Source of the DNA: Vicia villosa
Taxonomy: Eukaryota > Streptophyta > Magnoliopsida > Fabales > Fabaceae
Assembly (NCBI RefSeq): GCF_029867415.1
Contig: NC_081181.1
Span: 118,917,888-118,981,887, forward strand
DNA: 64,000 bases
Direction: 5' to 3'
Part shown: positions 11,827 to 24,313 of the stretch, one piece after another
How positions within the stretch are numbered: position 1 is the stretch's first letter
How the letters are laid out: each line of letters opens with the position of its first letter
Translations under genes and position numbers: made by a program
The notes under the pieces: generated by a model
Told to the model about the DNA's origin: nothing
Seen by the model: only the letters and a program-made list of their open reading frames with translations
Database searches by the model: none

Positions 11827-14335
11827 TGAATAACATGACAAATAATGGAATGAATGAGTGAATTATTCTACACTGATTCTTTATCTAATCCAAAAGCTTT
11901 TGGAAGGTTCCATCTTTTTTTTACATTTATTCAAATATATTTCATGTCCATATTTTTTCGAATATATTTTATTTTATTATTTTGATCATATTTCATAAAT
12001 ATTATTCTGATCATATTCAAATTCATTTCAGAATATCCATATTGTCTAATATAATTTCTAATTATTATTCTAAAGACTTTGCAATTTGAAAGAAGGTCTA
12101 ATCGGCATAAACTCCTACAAATAACAATCTTAGAACGAATATTAAAATATACAAAGATGTTTTTTTGTATCGACTTTTATTTATATTTTTGATTTAATTT
12201 CTTTCATCTTTCTTCACAATTCTAGAATGATACTATTTGTGTTTTCTTTAGCATATAAATGAGGACCGCTATATATAGCGAAAGAATTTATAACGAATAT
12301 ATCTCGAGCGGCCATTTTATATACTTAATTGTCAAAGAATAGGAAAACTAAGAGCGGCCATTTAAGAATGGGAAAACTAAAAACTAGTTCGGCAGAAAAT
12401 TGTTGGTCATAATTATATGCCATCACTTAACAACATAATAAATGAAAAATTCAGGTAACAATTCAACTTTAAATAAAAAGCGTTAATATTGCATGTGGTT
12501 GTGGATTGCATGTGGTTGTGGATATTTGTTGCTTTGCAATGAGTTCAATTGTAATTGATAGTACACGAATAAATTATACCAATGGATATAACAGTGAAAA
12601 ACGATGGGAGCAAGAAATGATAACTTTTGTATATTCGCGATTTTTCACGAAATTTCTTTCGCTGGATTTATACTCGTATACATTCTTCAAATTTTCTTCT
12701 ATAGTATAAATTCTAATTATTATTTTAATCATATTTTATACTCGTATTTATTTTGATATATGTTGTTTATTGTTGTAGTAATAAACATGCACATAAATTT
12801 ACGGGTCTTTCAATTTTAAAATTTATTGGTTTCTACGAATAACAACCTTAGAATAAATTTAAAAAATAGAATATTTTACTTAATTGACGTTACTAAATGA
12901 CTAGTTGTCTTTTTTCTTATTCTTGCATTCATTTGGAGAATCTAAATTCTATAAATGGTAATACATATGCTTATGTTAAAGATGTTTTTTTTTTAAATTT
13001 TTGTATTGATTTTTATTTATTTTTTTGGTTTAATTTCTTCCCTCTTTCTTCACAATTCTAGAATGGTACTATTTGTACTTTTTTAGGATATAAATTCTAA
13101 TTTTCTTCTATAGTATAAATTCTGATTATTATTTAAATTATATTTTATACTCATATTTATTTCGATATATGTTGTTTAGACTTTACTTAATGATTAGTTG
13201 TCTTTTTTCTTATTCTTGCATTCATCTAGAGAATCTAAATTGTATAAATAGTAATACATATGCCATGTTAAAGATGTTTTTTTGTATTGATTTTTATTTA
13301 TTCTTTTGGTTTAATTTCTTTCCTCTTTCTTCACAATTCTAGAATGGTACTATTTGTGTTTTCTTTAGGATATAAATTCAAAATTTCTTCTATAGTATAA
13401 ATTCTAATTTTCTTCTATAGTATAAATTCTAATTATTATTTTAATCATATTTTCTACTCATATTTATTTTGATATATGTTGTTTATTGTTGTAGTAATAA
13501 AGATGCACATAAATTTACCGGTCTTCCAATTTTAAAATTTATCGGTTTCTACGAATAACAACCTTAGAATAAATTTAACAAATAAAACATTTTACTTAAT
13601 TGACGTTACTTAATGATTAGTTGTTTTTTTCTTATTTATTCATTATGTACCACTTTTTCGCATAATATAATTCTACAACACTATTATTTTATAAATTTAA
13701 ATATTAGAATTTTTAATTTGATTATTCACCTTAAAAATTGTTTAAAGATGAAAAGAATAGTTATTGAGCACAATTGTTATATAAATTTAAGAATATTATA
13801 TAATGGTCTTACAATATATTTATCATATATTTTAACCATGAACCTGATATTATAACAAAAAAAATCTTACTTATTCAAGGTCTTATTTTTTCAATTATTA
13901 ATTAATTTAATGACAACTTCATTACATCTTATAAAACCGTTGAATTGAATCATCATTACTTCAAAATTAATAATAATAAAAAAAATCTTTTTTAAATTTT
14001 TTATAGTAATAATAATGAAATAAATATTAATAAATGAAATTAATGAATGATTTAAAATCTATGAAAAATGTAAAAAATTAATAGTATTCAGGAGGATAGA
14101 GAAATGTTATAAAATTATAGTTAATATAATATCAAAAACTAATAATTTAAAAATGTCATTGATTGACTAAATATATATAAATATAACTAATACATTTTTC
14201 AAGTGATTTTTTTCCTATTAGGCAAGTTATACAAATTTTAATTAACAATTAAATCAATTAATTAATTATTTTTATTATTATATTCATAATCATGTGTATA
14301 TAAATGTGTGATATTGAATTACCATCATTTAATCT
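11827..14335. repeat. AT-rich region with long internal tandem repeats
   Basis: Blocks recur: TTGTTGTAGTAATAAA.ATGCACATAAATTTAC near 12770 and 13490; CTTATTCTTGCATTCAT near 12918 and 13213; TCACAATTCTAGAATG.TACTATTTGTG near 12215, 13051 and 13332. Repeat lengths are roughly 290-720 bp with unequal spacing. No coding potential is seen. Near 12280-12370 two CGGCCATTT blocks recur. Confidence 0.6.
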
Positions 14336-14360
14336 ATATATATATATATATATATATATT
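14336..14360. repeat. Short (AT)n microsatellite
   Basis: About 12 AT units in the Helitron-like 3' part. Confidence 0.85.
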
Positions 14361-14633
14361 AATTTTATAGTCGTAATCATAAATATATTAACTATAATTT
14401 GAAGTTTAAAATATTATATAAAATCACAATAATATATTATAGGTCAACCGCACAACGCGCGGGTTATATACTAGTTTATAGTTAAATATGTGTATCTAAC
14501 CCTCGGTTATTAATGAAAGCGAAAGAATAACTCATTTAATTTTTAAATAAGAAATAAAATATAAAAAAGATCCACTTTTAAATAAATAAACACATAAGTT
14601 ATTGGAATTCAAAGCATGTCCGTTGAATTAGTT

Positions 14634-15118
14634 TTCTCCTCGTTTATCTACTAAAAATGAGGAAATATATTGTATTTTTATTTCAAAAATAAACAAATGT
14701 GACAAGTCAACGAACTATACCTCAATTTTTTATTGAGTGAGATGAAAGTATTGTCATAAAATATATTATTTGTAGCATTGTAGTCATATTCATGACTCTT
14801 GAGAGAGTTAATGAGATCTTTAAGAATTAATACATTTGAATAAATTATGTTTGATCTCCATTTCCTTAATATATTTCTCCTCGTTTATCTACTAAAAATG
14901 AGAAATATATGGTATTTTTATTTCAAAAATAAATAAATGTGACAAGTCAAAGAACTATACCTCGATTTTTGATTGAGTAAGATGAAAGTATTGTCACAAA
15001 ATTTATTATTTGTAGTATTGTAGTCATATTCATGACTCTTGAGAGAGTTAATGAGATCTTCAAGAATTAATACATTTAAATAACAATTATGTTTGATCTA
15101 CATTTCCTTAATATATTT
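14634..15118. repeat. Tandem duplication, 241-bp period, two copies
   Basis: Copy 1 starts TTCTCCTCGTTTATCTACT at 14634 and copy 2 at 14875. They agree closely along their length (shared ATTCATGACTCTTGAGAGAG and TTAATGAGATCTT). Non-coding. The pair lies between two facing Helitron 3' ends. Confidence 0.9.
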
Positions 15119-15205
15119 CTGAGAATTTTCTTCGCATGATCTACCGTTAATATAATTTTTATTGAAAATTTTGAACTCAGACACTAAAGTTTGAAATTTA
15201 TAAAA

Positions 15206-15571
15206 CTAGATCGCGGACCCGTGCTTCGCACGGGTATAATAGAAACAAAACTACATTTTTTAAAATTATAGTTGATATTTAGTTTTTATTTGTATATAAA
15301 ATTATTTTTTGACCATTTAGATTATGTTTTAAAAAAATAGAATATTGAAATTAAAAATATTAAAGGATATCCAAAATATATATATATAAAGTTAAATAAA
15401 ATAATAATAACATTATAATGTATTGCGTAGATGACTTAATACATATGTGTTCAATTATAAAAAGAAAAAGATTAAAATTATAATGATTTTCGGAGGACCT
15501 AAGGTCTAACCCAAAGAGAAGATAAACATAAATAACTCTAGCGATGATAAGTCTAATACATCAAAGAGTAA
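15206..15571 (-). mobile_element. Helitron 3' terminus on the minus strand; body runs right
   Basis: On the minus strand the sequence ends CTAG followed by T (complement of 15206-15209). Just upstream is a perfect 7-bp-stem hairpin, CCCGTGC-TTC-GCACGGG (15218-15234). This is the standard Helitron 3' signature. The body extends right into AT-rich non-coding sequence; I cannot locate its 5' TC end, so the right limit given is only where the next element begins. Confidence 0.6.
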
Positions 15572-16504
<933 letters not shown>

Positions 16505-16507
16505 TAA

Positions 16508-17275
16508 AGGTAAAATAACTATTGTACACAAATATTTTTTTTGATACACATGAGTAAGATCAGACTTTTCAATCTTTATTAATCAAATTTTTTTATTGTT
16601 GAACACCCCAACCTACCCATAATTTTGGACTGCCGGATTTAATCGCCTTAGTAGACATATTGCAATCTGTTTGTAATTGATTTCTTTTTAAAAAATTACC
16701 ATTACTTTATTAAAAAAACCCCTTAATAAATTATTACAATACATTATAGCTCAACTATTTTGATAAACAATATAGTAAAGTAATTTGAGTCTTTAGCCAG
16801 TATCATAAATCAAATATTATTTCAAACTTACATGTTAAATAAGAAAATGAAATAAAAATTACAATATAAAATCAAAAAAGTATGTACCATATAAGAGCTA
16901 ATATAAAATAAAAAAGTATATGTCTATCATATAAGAAATGTAAGGAGTAAGGCCAAAGGTGAAGAAGACCTACAACTAAATTATATATTACAATTATTTA
17001 AAATTCATGTACCGATTATGTATTTATATATGTGATCATAATTATTAACAGGGCAATAGCTCTTACTAAAAATTGAAACTTGTAATTTTAGTAATTCAAA
17101 ACAGTTATTAATTAGTATTATTTGTATTGAGTGATAAAATAGTTAAGAAATAGAAAAAAAATATAGTAAATTGTGTAATAAAGCATAAATTTTTTTATAA
17201 TTTTTATAACAAATTTTTAAATTATGATATTAAAATATAATAGAGAAATTATATATTTAATATATTATGATAAAG

Positions 17276-17278
<3 letters not shown>
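16508..17278. other. AT-rich intergenic sequence
   Basis: I see no gene, domain or terminal repeat here. Confidence 0.5.
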
Positions 17279-17310
<32 letters not shown>

Positions 17311-17337
17311 TATTTAATATATATATATATAAATATA

Positions 17338-17430
<93 letters not shown>
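17279..17430. repeat. Compound (AT)n microsatellite
   Basis: AT arrays broken near 17310-17340 by two copies of AAATATATTTAAT, then about 45 uninterrupted AT units. Confidence 0.95.
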
Positions 17431-17434
<4 letters not shown>

Positions 17435-18339
17435 TTACTAATTGAGGCTTAGGTTGGGCATAAATATTTTAAGTTAGATAAGTAATTGAAGAAAATATTG
17501 ATGTATGTTTGTGAATTTAAAATATAGGTCATGTACAAAACTATATTTGGAGATAATACTTTTGTAATATAATAAGTCATGGCTTTTATAATAATTGTAC
17601 CATTACTTTTTTAGGCATTACGTAGCATGAATAATAATACTAATGATTTTTTAAAACATATGTTTTGTATTGTTACAAATCAACATGTATATATTTCAAT
17701 TCATTTTTATAAAAGAATATAGATCCGAGTTAAAATTTAAATTAAATAAAATTATACCATATCTTTTAAAATAACTTCACCAACATCAACAAAGCATGAT
17801 AGGTTAAATATATACTTTTTCTTATTTGAGACAAGAATAGAACTAATATCTCTTCATGCAAATTTTAAATAGTTTAAACATACCTGATTTTTTATTTAAT
17901 TTTACAAAATTAAGACAATTAGTTGTCATAGTAAAAAATTGACATGATTTTCTATAAGTAAAATCACTTGTTTTGAAACAGTGAATGATTGAAATGTATG
18001 AAGTTATCTGTGACATAAATGTATTATATTACACTTGGAATGACTAATAAGTTGGACGAATCTCAGACATCAAAGAATACTAAGTTACCTGCGACATAAA
18101 TGTTTTATGTTAAAACTTGGAACAACATGTTCGAAATACGAAAAAACTAACAATTGCATATAATTAAGATCTCATAACGTATGAGAAATTTATTTTTTTA
18201 TGACTCTATAATTCATAAATCTAAAAATAAAAAATAAAAGACTTACAATTTTGGTGATAGTAGGAATCTCCTAAACTCCATAATTTACTATTTATTAGAT
18301 GATATAGTGCAATTATAAGAATCTATTTGTTGAAAGAAG
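17431..18339. other. AT-rich intergenic sequence with a short direct repeat
   Basis: No coding signal. Two similar blocks about 80 bp apart (TGACATAAATGTATTATATT near 18012 and GCGACATAAATGTTTTATG near 18092) form a decayed direct duplication. Confidence 0.5.
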
Positions 18340-19229
18340 GTGGACATGTACAAGGTATTCCCACAAGGTCCCAAAAGCAACATGTACAACTTTTTTCCCA
18401 AGATCAACAACAAATTGGAGCCCATTATATGGATGATTCACTTGCCACAACTCACCCATACTCCCATACTCCAGGTTGGTAGCCATTCTCCACTCATCAA
18501 AGTTTCCTTATCAAATCTTTTCCTAGGATTAGGCATAACATTGTGTTTCCATTTATCAAGCTTAACTAGACTATTGCCAATCCTACTTATTAAATAGTTC
18601 CTAATCCACTCTACCATTGTAAGGATTGGTTTATCCCTTACTTGTAAAATTGTACTGTTAAAAGATTCACTTAAGTTATTCATTAACACATCACACTTAG
18701 GGTAAAAGCTAAAGGAATGCTTTCTTATCCAGCACTTTCAGCTCATTCATTTTTTTCTCCCATGCCTGAAATCATGTAACTTTGGCAGCCCCCATCAGTA
18801 GGTCCCTTATTGCAGCTCCACCACCAAATTTCTTCTTGAAATTTGCATATAAATTTCTGAGAAATATTCTATGTTCAATTTGCTCAAACATCTCCTCAAA
18901 GACACCCACAAGACCCTGAAACCATAAAAACACAAACAAAAGAACAACTTAACCCATAATCAAAAAGCAACACACAGTCAATATAACAGTGAAACCATAA
19001 GTAAAAAAAAGCCAAACACAGTCAATACATTTTACCTTTTGTTGGTCTGATATAAAGACATACTTTCTTTCAACCCCAATGTCTTCCATAAGCAACCGCA
19101 TAAACCATTTTTAATTGTCCTTTGTTTCAGTCTCTACTACACCAAAGGCTAAAGGATAATATTGGTCATTTGAATCCCTTGTCACTGCAACTAATAACTG
19201 CCCTCCATACTGTGTCTTAAGGTGACAGT
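18340..19229 (-). pseudogene. MuDR/MULE transposase, C-terminal part
   Basis: The minus strand encodes the second half of a MULE transposase. Order from 19222 leftwards: HLKTQYGGQLLVAVTRDSND, YYPLAFGVVETETK, a TAA where a residue is expected, then WFMRLL..DIG and ISDQQK. A GT-AG intron (19035-18916) follows, then GLVGVFEEMF, NLYANFKKKFGG, DVLMNNLSESFNS (18690 leftwards), HPYNGLQFVVDLGKK and CTCCFWDLVGIPC, a SWIM-type zinc finger at about 18355. Such enzymes excise and insert Mutator-like DNA transposons. At least two stops and a frameshift near 18440 make it dead. The other half lies at 56636-57670 across the inserted element. Confidence 0.85.
18916..19035 (-). other. Intron in the MULE transposase pseudogene
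   Basis: On the minus strand the donor is AAAAG|GTAAAA and the acceptor TTTCAG|GGTCTTG, 120 nt apart. Joining them keeps frame between the ISDQQK and GLVGVFEEMF blocks of the catalytic domain. The intron is T-rich towards the acceptor, as plant introns are. Confidence 0.75.
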
Positions 19230-21526
19230 TGTAACGCCCGTAATTTAATTAATTATTTAATTAAATTATTTTCGAATTATTTGTTCATAAGTTGTTATAT
19301 GTTGCATTGTGTTGCTAAGTTGATTATTTAGTTGATTAGTCGGTAGATTACTAATAGTATCATTTAGTATTATTAATATTAGAAATAATATTAATATAAG
19401 TATTAGTGTTATATGAGATTATTGTGTTGGGCTTATTTTATAGTTGTGTGTAGCAAAGTGGGGGTGTGAGAATTAGGCCCAATAAATTATTAATAATAGA
19501 AATTATAGGTTAAAAGAAAACTAGGTTTACCTGTAAGATAGAACAAGGTTTGGAGATTTTTGAGAGAACGTAGAAGTTGCAAAAAAGAGGAAAAGAGGCA
19601 AAGGTTGGAGGTTAGGGCAAAACCAAATTTAACCGTAGATTTATAGAGAAACCTTCAATCCAAGGTAAGGGTTGCATTCTGACTCTATAATAGGATTTAT
19701 GATGAGTATTATGTAGAGATTGAGTTTGTATAAAATCATTGTTGTTTTGTGATTAATTTCTATGTTGGATAGTACCGAACCTCTGCTTGGTTCCCACCTG
19801 ATTGCATTATGTTGTGATGTTGTTGTTCTAGAAAATCATTAGTGTTGATTGTCATGAAGTTTTAATACTGTTGAAATATTCCAATTGATTAAAATTTGGT
19901 TATTGGAAATTATGTCAAGAAATTGTAGTTAATCGATTGTGTTGTTTTAGTTTGTCAATAACTGAAAAATTAGGAATCGACGAAGCACTGAATGAACCAA
20001 AGATGGGAAAAGGAAATTAAGTCTGGAAATTAAATAAGAAAGGTGAGTGGCGACTGCCACCATGGGAAGAGGCGTGCGTCTCTTGTGTGTGTGAAGGTAA
20101 GGTGGTGACTGCCACCTAGTTGTTTAGGAGAGGGCGCGTCCACCCCCTAGGTGAGAGAGTGAAGGGAGCGATTGCTTCCATGTGCATGTGGGAAGGGAGT
20201 GTTGGGTCCCATATACTTGAGAAAGGGGGAGCGCTAGCCCCTATGGTGGGGTGACTTCCCCCATTTTTAATGCCTTTATTTAATTAATCCATGTACCTGT
20301 TTGTTAGTAGAAATTCATTCCTAAATAAATTATTGTGACTATTAGTTATGGTCATGTATGAGGATGGAAGTATATTTTGTTAATGGAAAAATAATTAGCA
20401 GAAGAACATAATTGAAATTTATTATTAAATTAGCACAGTAACTAGCAATGAGAATCAAGAGGTAATTAACATAGTAAATTAGTAGTGAAGATTGGTAAGG
20501 AAATAAAGTAGAAGAAGGATAATACAGTAACTAGTATTGAATCTTAGAAACTTAACGAAGCTGAAAATCTGGGTAATTTAGCAGCAAAATTATTTAGCCG
20601 AATGTAGTCGAATTTCCCGATTAATTATACAGAGTGTTTAAGAATATTTTGGTCGAGACCGTGGATTGTATAATTTTCCATAATGTAGGTATTAAAGTTG
20701 TTAATTCGCAGGTTATATCGATGTCGTTGAATTTTTGTTGAGTTGTCGTTGAAGTGTCGTTGTTATTATTGTTGTGTTGCTTTTGTTGTTATGTTGTTGG
20801 TTATAATTATCGCTATCGTTGTTATGTTGTAGTTGTTGATAATTTTTTCTATTGTTGTTATGTTGCCACTAATTATTGGCAAACATCAAGTTGTAGGCTC
20901 ATGCCAGCGTTGAATAGTTGTTGTTGATGTTGCTGTTTGTTGTAGGCTTATGCCAGTGTTGAATTGTTGTTGTTGATTATTGTTGTTGTTGTTATGTTCA
21001 TAATGCTGTCACATACATAGCATATCAAGTTGAGAGCTCATGCTCTATAAGTTGGCCTGGATTGGAAAAAATTTAAAGATGAAGGCTTATGCCTTGTTGG
21101 TGCTTCTATTAACTGGCAGATTCTAAGTTGGGAGTTTTGCTCCATTGGTACCACATGCATTTGCGTCGTACGAGCCGCATTCCAAGCTGCATTTTAAGTT
21201 GTTGTGATGATATAATAGTTGTCATAATAAACGTTGTGTACAAGTTATGAAGCGGTAATTTGCATGAATTAATTCTAATATAGTATTTATCATACATCAG
21301 ATTATATTATTTGACATCTCACCCCTTCTGTTTGAATGCTACCCTTATGTTGGTAACGCGCAAGTAATCCAGAGTGAAAGCTGTTTACCTTCAATAGTTC
21401 GAGTCAGGTGTTGGTCGCTCTGAAACGTAACACTCAGGGGAATGGACGCTTGTGCTTTATCGTTGTTAATATATATTTAGTTGCTAAATTTTAAGCTGAA
21501 GATAATAATAGGAATTTTGTTAGGTG
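19230..21526 (+). repeat. Left LTR of element A, 3' end missing
   Basis: It matches 50925-52460 plus 55661-56371 with moderate divergence. It breaks off after GGAATTTTGTT (about 21522), where the right LTR continues for about 264 bp to GTGTTACA. It contains repeated CATGCCAGCGTTGAATAG / CTTATGCC blocks and GTTGGTCGCTCTGA (about 21411), a motif also found in element B's LTR. Confidence 0.85.
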
Positions 21527-22195
21527 TTGACACATTTCTCATATAAAAACTCCAATTATTGAATAAAAGTATTATTGTGCAAGTTTACTTTGTTTGGTTT
21601 GCATTGGTGCAGGATATGACCTTAAAGCAAAAACCAGCAATCAGAGCATTCGCTATGGCGAACTATATTTCGCGTAGCGAACTCCAGTACAATCAAAGGC
21701 AAAATCCAGACAACAGATAATTTGCTGCAGCGAATGTGCAGCGAGAGCCCGATTCGCTATAGCAAACCATATTTCGCGTAGCGAACCAAGTCAGAAGCAA
21801 ATTTCTCAATTTCGCTATCAGCGAGCAACAGCGCAGGAGATTCGCTGCAGCAAACTACATTTCGCGTAGCGAACATTGGCGATTTCTGAAAGATATTTTG
21901 AAAGACTTAAAGATGAAGAAAGGTAGTTCGCTGCAGCGAACCATATTTCGCGTAGCGAACTAGGGCGGCCAGAACTACTATAAAAGGAGCAGAACACAGT
22001 TCAGAAAGGGATTCCACTTTTAATATTGTAATACACTATGTAATAGCAGTAGATTAGAAATAGAAGAGGTTTTTAGGTAGAAGGAGCTGGATACACATCA
22101 AGAGTCGAGAAATCGTTGTTGATGTCGATTCAACTCCATTCTTCCTTTGCTCATCAAGCTACCATGAGTAGCTAAATCCCTCTCTTGTTGGGATT
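21527..22195 (+). mobile_element. Athila-like LTR fragment (U3 and start of R), plus orientation
   Basis: It begins TGTTGACACATTTCTC directly after the break in A's left LTR. A TATA box (CTATAAAAGGAG, about 21978) followed by CATGAGTAGCTAAATCCC (about 22163) is the wording I associate with Athila-type LTR R regions, read in plus. The expected U5 does not follow; from about 22195 the sequence appears to be internal sequence of a minus-oriented element. Right limit approximate. Confidence 0.55.
21648..21962 (+). repeat. Palindrome-rich GCGAA repeats in the LTR
   Basis: Four clusters pair TTCGCTGCAGCGAA-like and TTCGCGTAGCGAA-like hairpins (about 21650, 21722-21785, 21812-21872, 21928-21960), separated by TATATT or CATATT. 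The sequence is GC-richer than its surroundings and lies just upstream of the TATA box. Confidence 0.8.
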
Positions 22196-23512
22196 GGTCG
22201 TAGTTCACCAAAACAGTATGTATTTTCTTTGAAGTTGAGCATAACTACGAAAACAAATGTAGCCTCATTGTCCCTTGTGAATGAGTGATCTTTTGCAACC
22301 CCTTTTGAGCCATATGACAATGAATCTATCATTGATAAACTGAACAATACATTAAGTAAACCACTTAGTGGATATTTTTCTATATCTTTGAAAATCATAA
22401 AAATTTCATATATGATAGGTTATATTTTTCCTTGAATAAAACTGAAACCATGGATATCTTTTGCCAAATCTCAATGAGCATTCAAAGCAAAGTAAGGTAT
22501 TGTTCAAGTTGGGGAGAAAAGAGAAAAAGACTTTCTTCAAAAGAAAAGAAAAAGATGTGAGAATCAAAAGAAGAAATAGAAAGTGAGAAAAGAAAAATAA
22601 AATGAACAACAAGAAAGAATGTTTTCAAAGGGAAGAAATAAGAAGTATTGGATGAGTTAAATGTTCAAAAGAGTCAAAATCTATGAATGCTCTTCTAAAA
22701 AGAAAAATCAACAACCTTTTTGTTTCCATTATCCATAGAAATGACACTTCCTTGGTACCTTGGCCACATTACAACCATGAAAGACCTTAGTGATCTATGT
22801 TTTTGCTTATCAACATAACTTGCTAAGATGAATGTATGAATTAATATATAAGTTAGCAAATTTTTCATGTGAGAGATCAACATACCTCATTATTTTCACT
22901 TCACAAAAGGAGTGATTAGGGTGATTCATGATTAACATGTTTAGTGCTTTGGGTTGATTGACATGAATTTTATGTGGAAGACTTGTTTCATGAATATGTC
23001 TCAATGCTAAAGGAAGTCATAAAGCATCAACTCTTGGATGTACAACTTCTAAAACCAAGGGTGTTCAAACAAACCCCCTTTCTGTCACATTATTTTGAAC
23101 TTCCTACCCTCAAACAACCATCCCTTCATCTCTATATACTATTCTCGGTCGCTTTTGGGATCATAAACTCTTATGAAAAACAAAATTTCGGTTAAATTTG
23201 GGAAGAACTCAATGTATGGTTTTACACATCATAACAACAATATAAAAAGAATAAAAGTGCAAAGAGTAAATCCCCCAAACTTGAACTAAATATTGGCCCC
23301 AATGTTTCAGAACAAGACCGAGAGGGGTGACTCACAAAGGGTAATGCAACTCCAATTGCCACTTCCTAGCTTTCACCAAAAATGCCCCCTTTTTATTAAC
23401 TGAAAACAAAACGAAACAAACACAAACAGAAAACTAAGTTATTAAAAGTGTGGGTTTCCTCCCACGAAGTGCTTCGTTTAACGTCGCATGGCTCGACGGT
23501 CCATTCCCCTTG

Positions 23513-24157
23513 TTAGGGTGGCATATATGAGACAAAGAACACATCATCTTTTTTCTTTCTTTTGTTTGGTAGCAATCCCATGAACTTAAAGTACTGATGA
23601 TGTTGCCAAATCCTTTTTAGCTTGATTTTATTGAACAAGGTATAAATGTATTCCAATACTTTGTCAATTTCTTGTCTTTCATATGCCTTGTTATAAAAAT
23701 AGTTTATGGGGATACTCTTTCGTTGAAGGTTTTCTCGTTGGATGTCCGCATCTTCACAAATTGTTAAATTTGTGGTTTCATCCAAAACTAGATAATCTTC
23801 AAGTTTCCTTATTTCTTCTTCCACATATTTCTTTTTTACCTTAAATTCTTCTATTCTTACTGCTTCCTCTTCATTTGATGTTATACATTTTACTTCTGAT
23901 TCCACATATTCTTCTTCCAACTCTAACTTTCTCCAAATAAATCTATATGGATAAAAGTTAGCTTCCTTACATTCATTCATAAGGATTCTTACCTCCTTCT
24001 TATATGCTTTAAAAATTTTAGCCGCCTCTTCCAAAGTGACTCTCGAATCAGGCGACAAACATGCAGGAGATACAGGTGGCAATGTATCAAAACAATACAT
24101 GGCTACAAAACTCATACACTTTGTTAGTAGCAAAGTATAGAAGAATTCATGAAGCAA
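23513..24157 (-). CDS. Unrecognised ORF (about 200 aa) in Athila-like element
   Basis: The open frame is 214 codons with a TTG at its edge; the first ATG is at 24115, giving 200 aa and a leader of about 180 nt from the primer-binding site. I recognise no domain. The central part (roughly residues 60-130 of the open frame) is rich in Glu, Lys and Val with heptad-like spacing (YVEEEIRKLEDYLVL) and may form a coiled coil. The C-terminus has a basic cluster (NKRKKKDD) that could be nuclear-targeting, and ends SYMPP. It occupies the place of gag/pol. It is intact over 645 nt in a region otherwise full of stops, which argues for recent activity or selection, but AT-rich chance ORFs of this size cannot be excluded without homologues. 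Confidence 0.5.
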   Translation of the reverse strand: MLHEFFYTLLLTKCMSFVAMYCFDTLPPVSPACLSPDSRVTLEEAAKIFKAYKKEVRILMNECKEANFYPYRFIWRKLELEEEYVESEVKCITSNEEEAVRIEEFKVKKKYVEEEIRKLEDYLVLDETTNLTICEDADIQRENLQRKSIPINYFYNKAYERQEIDKVLEYIYTLFNKIKLKRIWQHHQYFKFMGLLPNKRKKKDDVFFVSYMPP

Positions 24158-24291
24158 AAATAATCTGATTTTTATTTTTATTTTTTTATAATAAAATCAA
24201 ATTCAAATAAACAAAAACAAAAACAAAATTTTAGTTGACGAGCAACAAAATTTCAATTGAACAAAAATCAAAACTTTATATTTTGGCAGTC

Positions 24292-24310
24292 CCCGGCAAC
24301 GGCGCCAAAA
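24292..24310 (-). promoter_or_regulatory. Primer-binding site of the Athila-like element
   Basis: Minus-strand TGGCGCCGTTGCCGGGGA starts a few nt after the LTR end. The same wording marks Athila-group Ty3/gypsy elements. It fixes the minus orientation of this unit. Confidence 0.8.
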
Positions 24311-24313
24311 ACT

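Larger units (their letters stand above)
5199..14474 (+). mobile_element. Helitron-like non-autonomous element, tandemly duplicated, interrupted by copia
   Basis: The 5' ends TCTACTTAATATAAATCC occur at 5199 and again at 5373, each preceded by A. A third copy of the downstream sequence (from about 10850) lacks the extreme end. The 3' end at 14474 is CTAG followed by T, with a small GC hairpin (CCGC/GCGG, 14448-14462) just upstream. That is the Helitron pattern: TC start, hairpin, CTRR end, insertion between A and T. No Rep/helicase is present. The repeat unit is 0.85-0.98 kb; copy 3 carries about 200 bp extra (11306-11510). A whole Ale-type copia sits in copy 2. Whether 5199 and 14474 are ends of one insertion is inference. 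Confidence 0.5.
22196..24313 (-). mobile_element. Athila-like non-autonomous internal region (minus orientation)
   Basis: On the minus strand, next to an LTR U5, lies TTGGCGCCGTTGCCGGGG (complement of about 24292-24310), the primer-binding region wording of Athila elements. Then come a short leader, a 214-codon ORF, and downstream a GGGAGGAAACCCAC motif (about 23453-23466) like the block that follows pol in Athila elements. No gag, RT, RNase H or integrase is present, so this looks like an internally deleted, non-autonomous derivative. The stretch 22196-23450 has no ORF I can identify. Confidence 0.6.
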
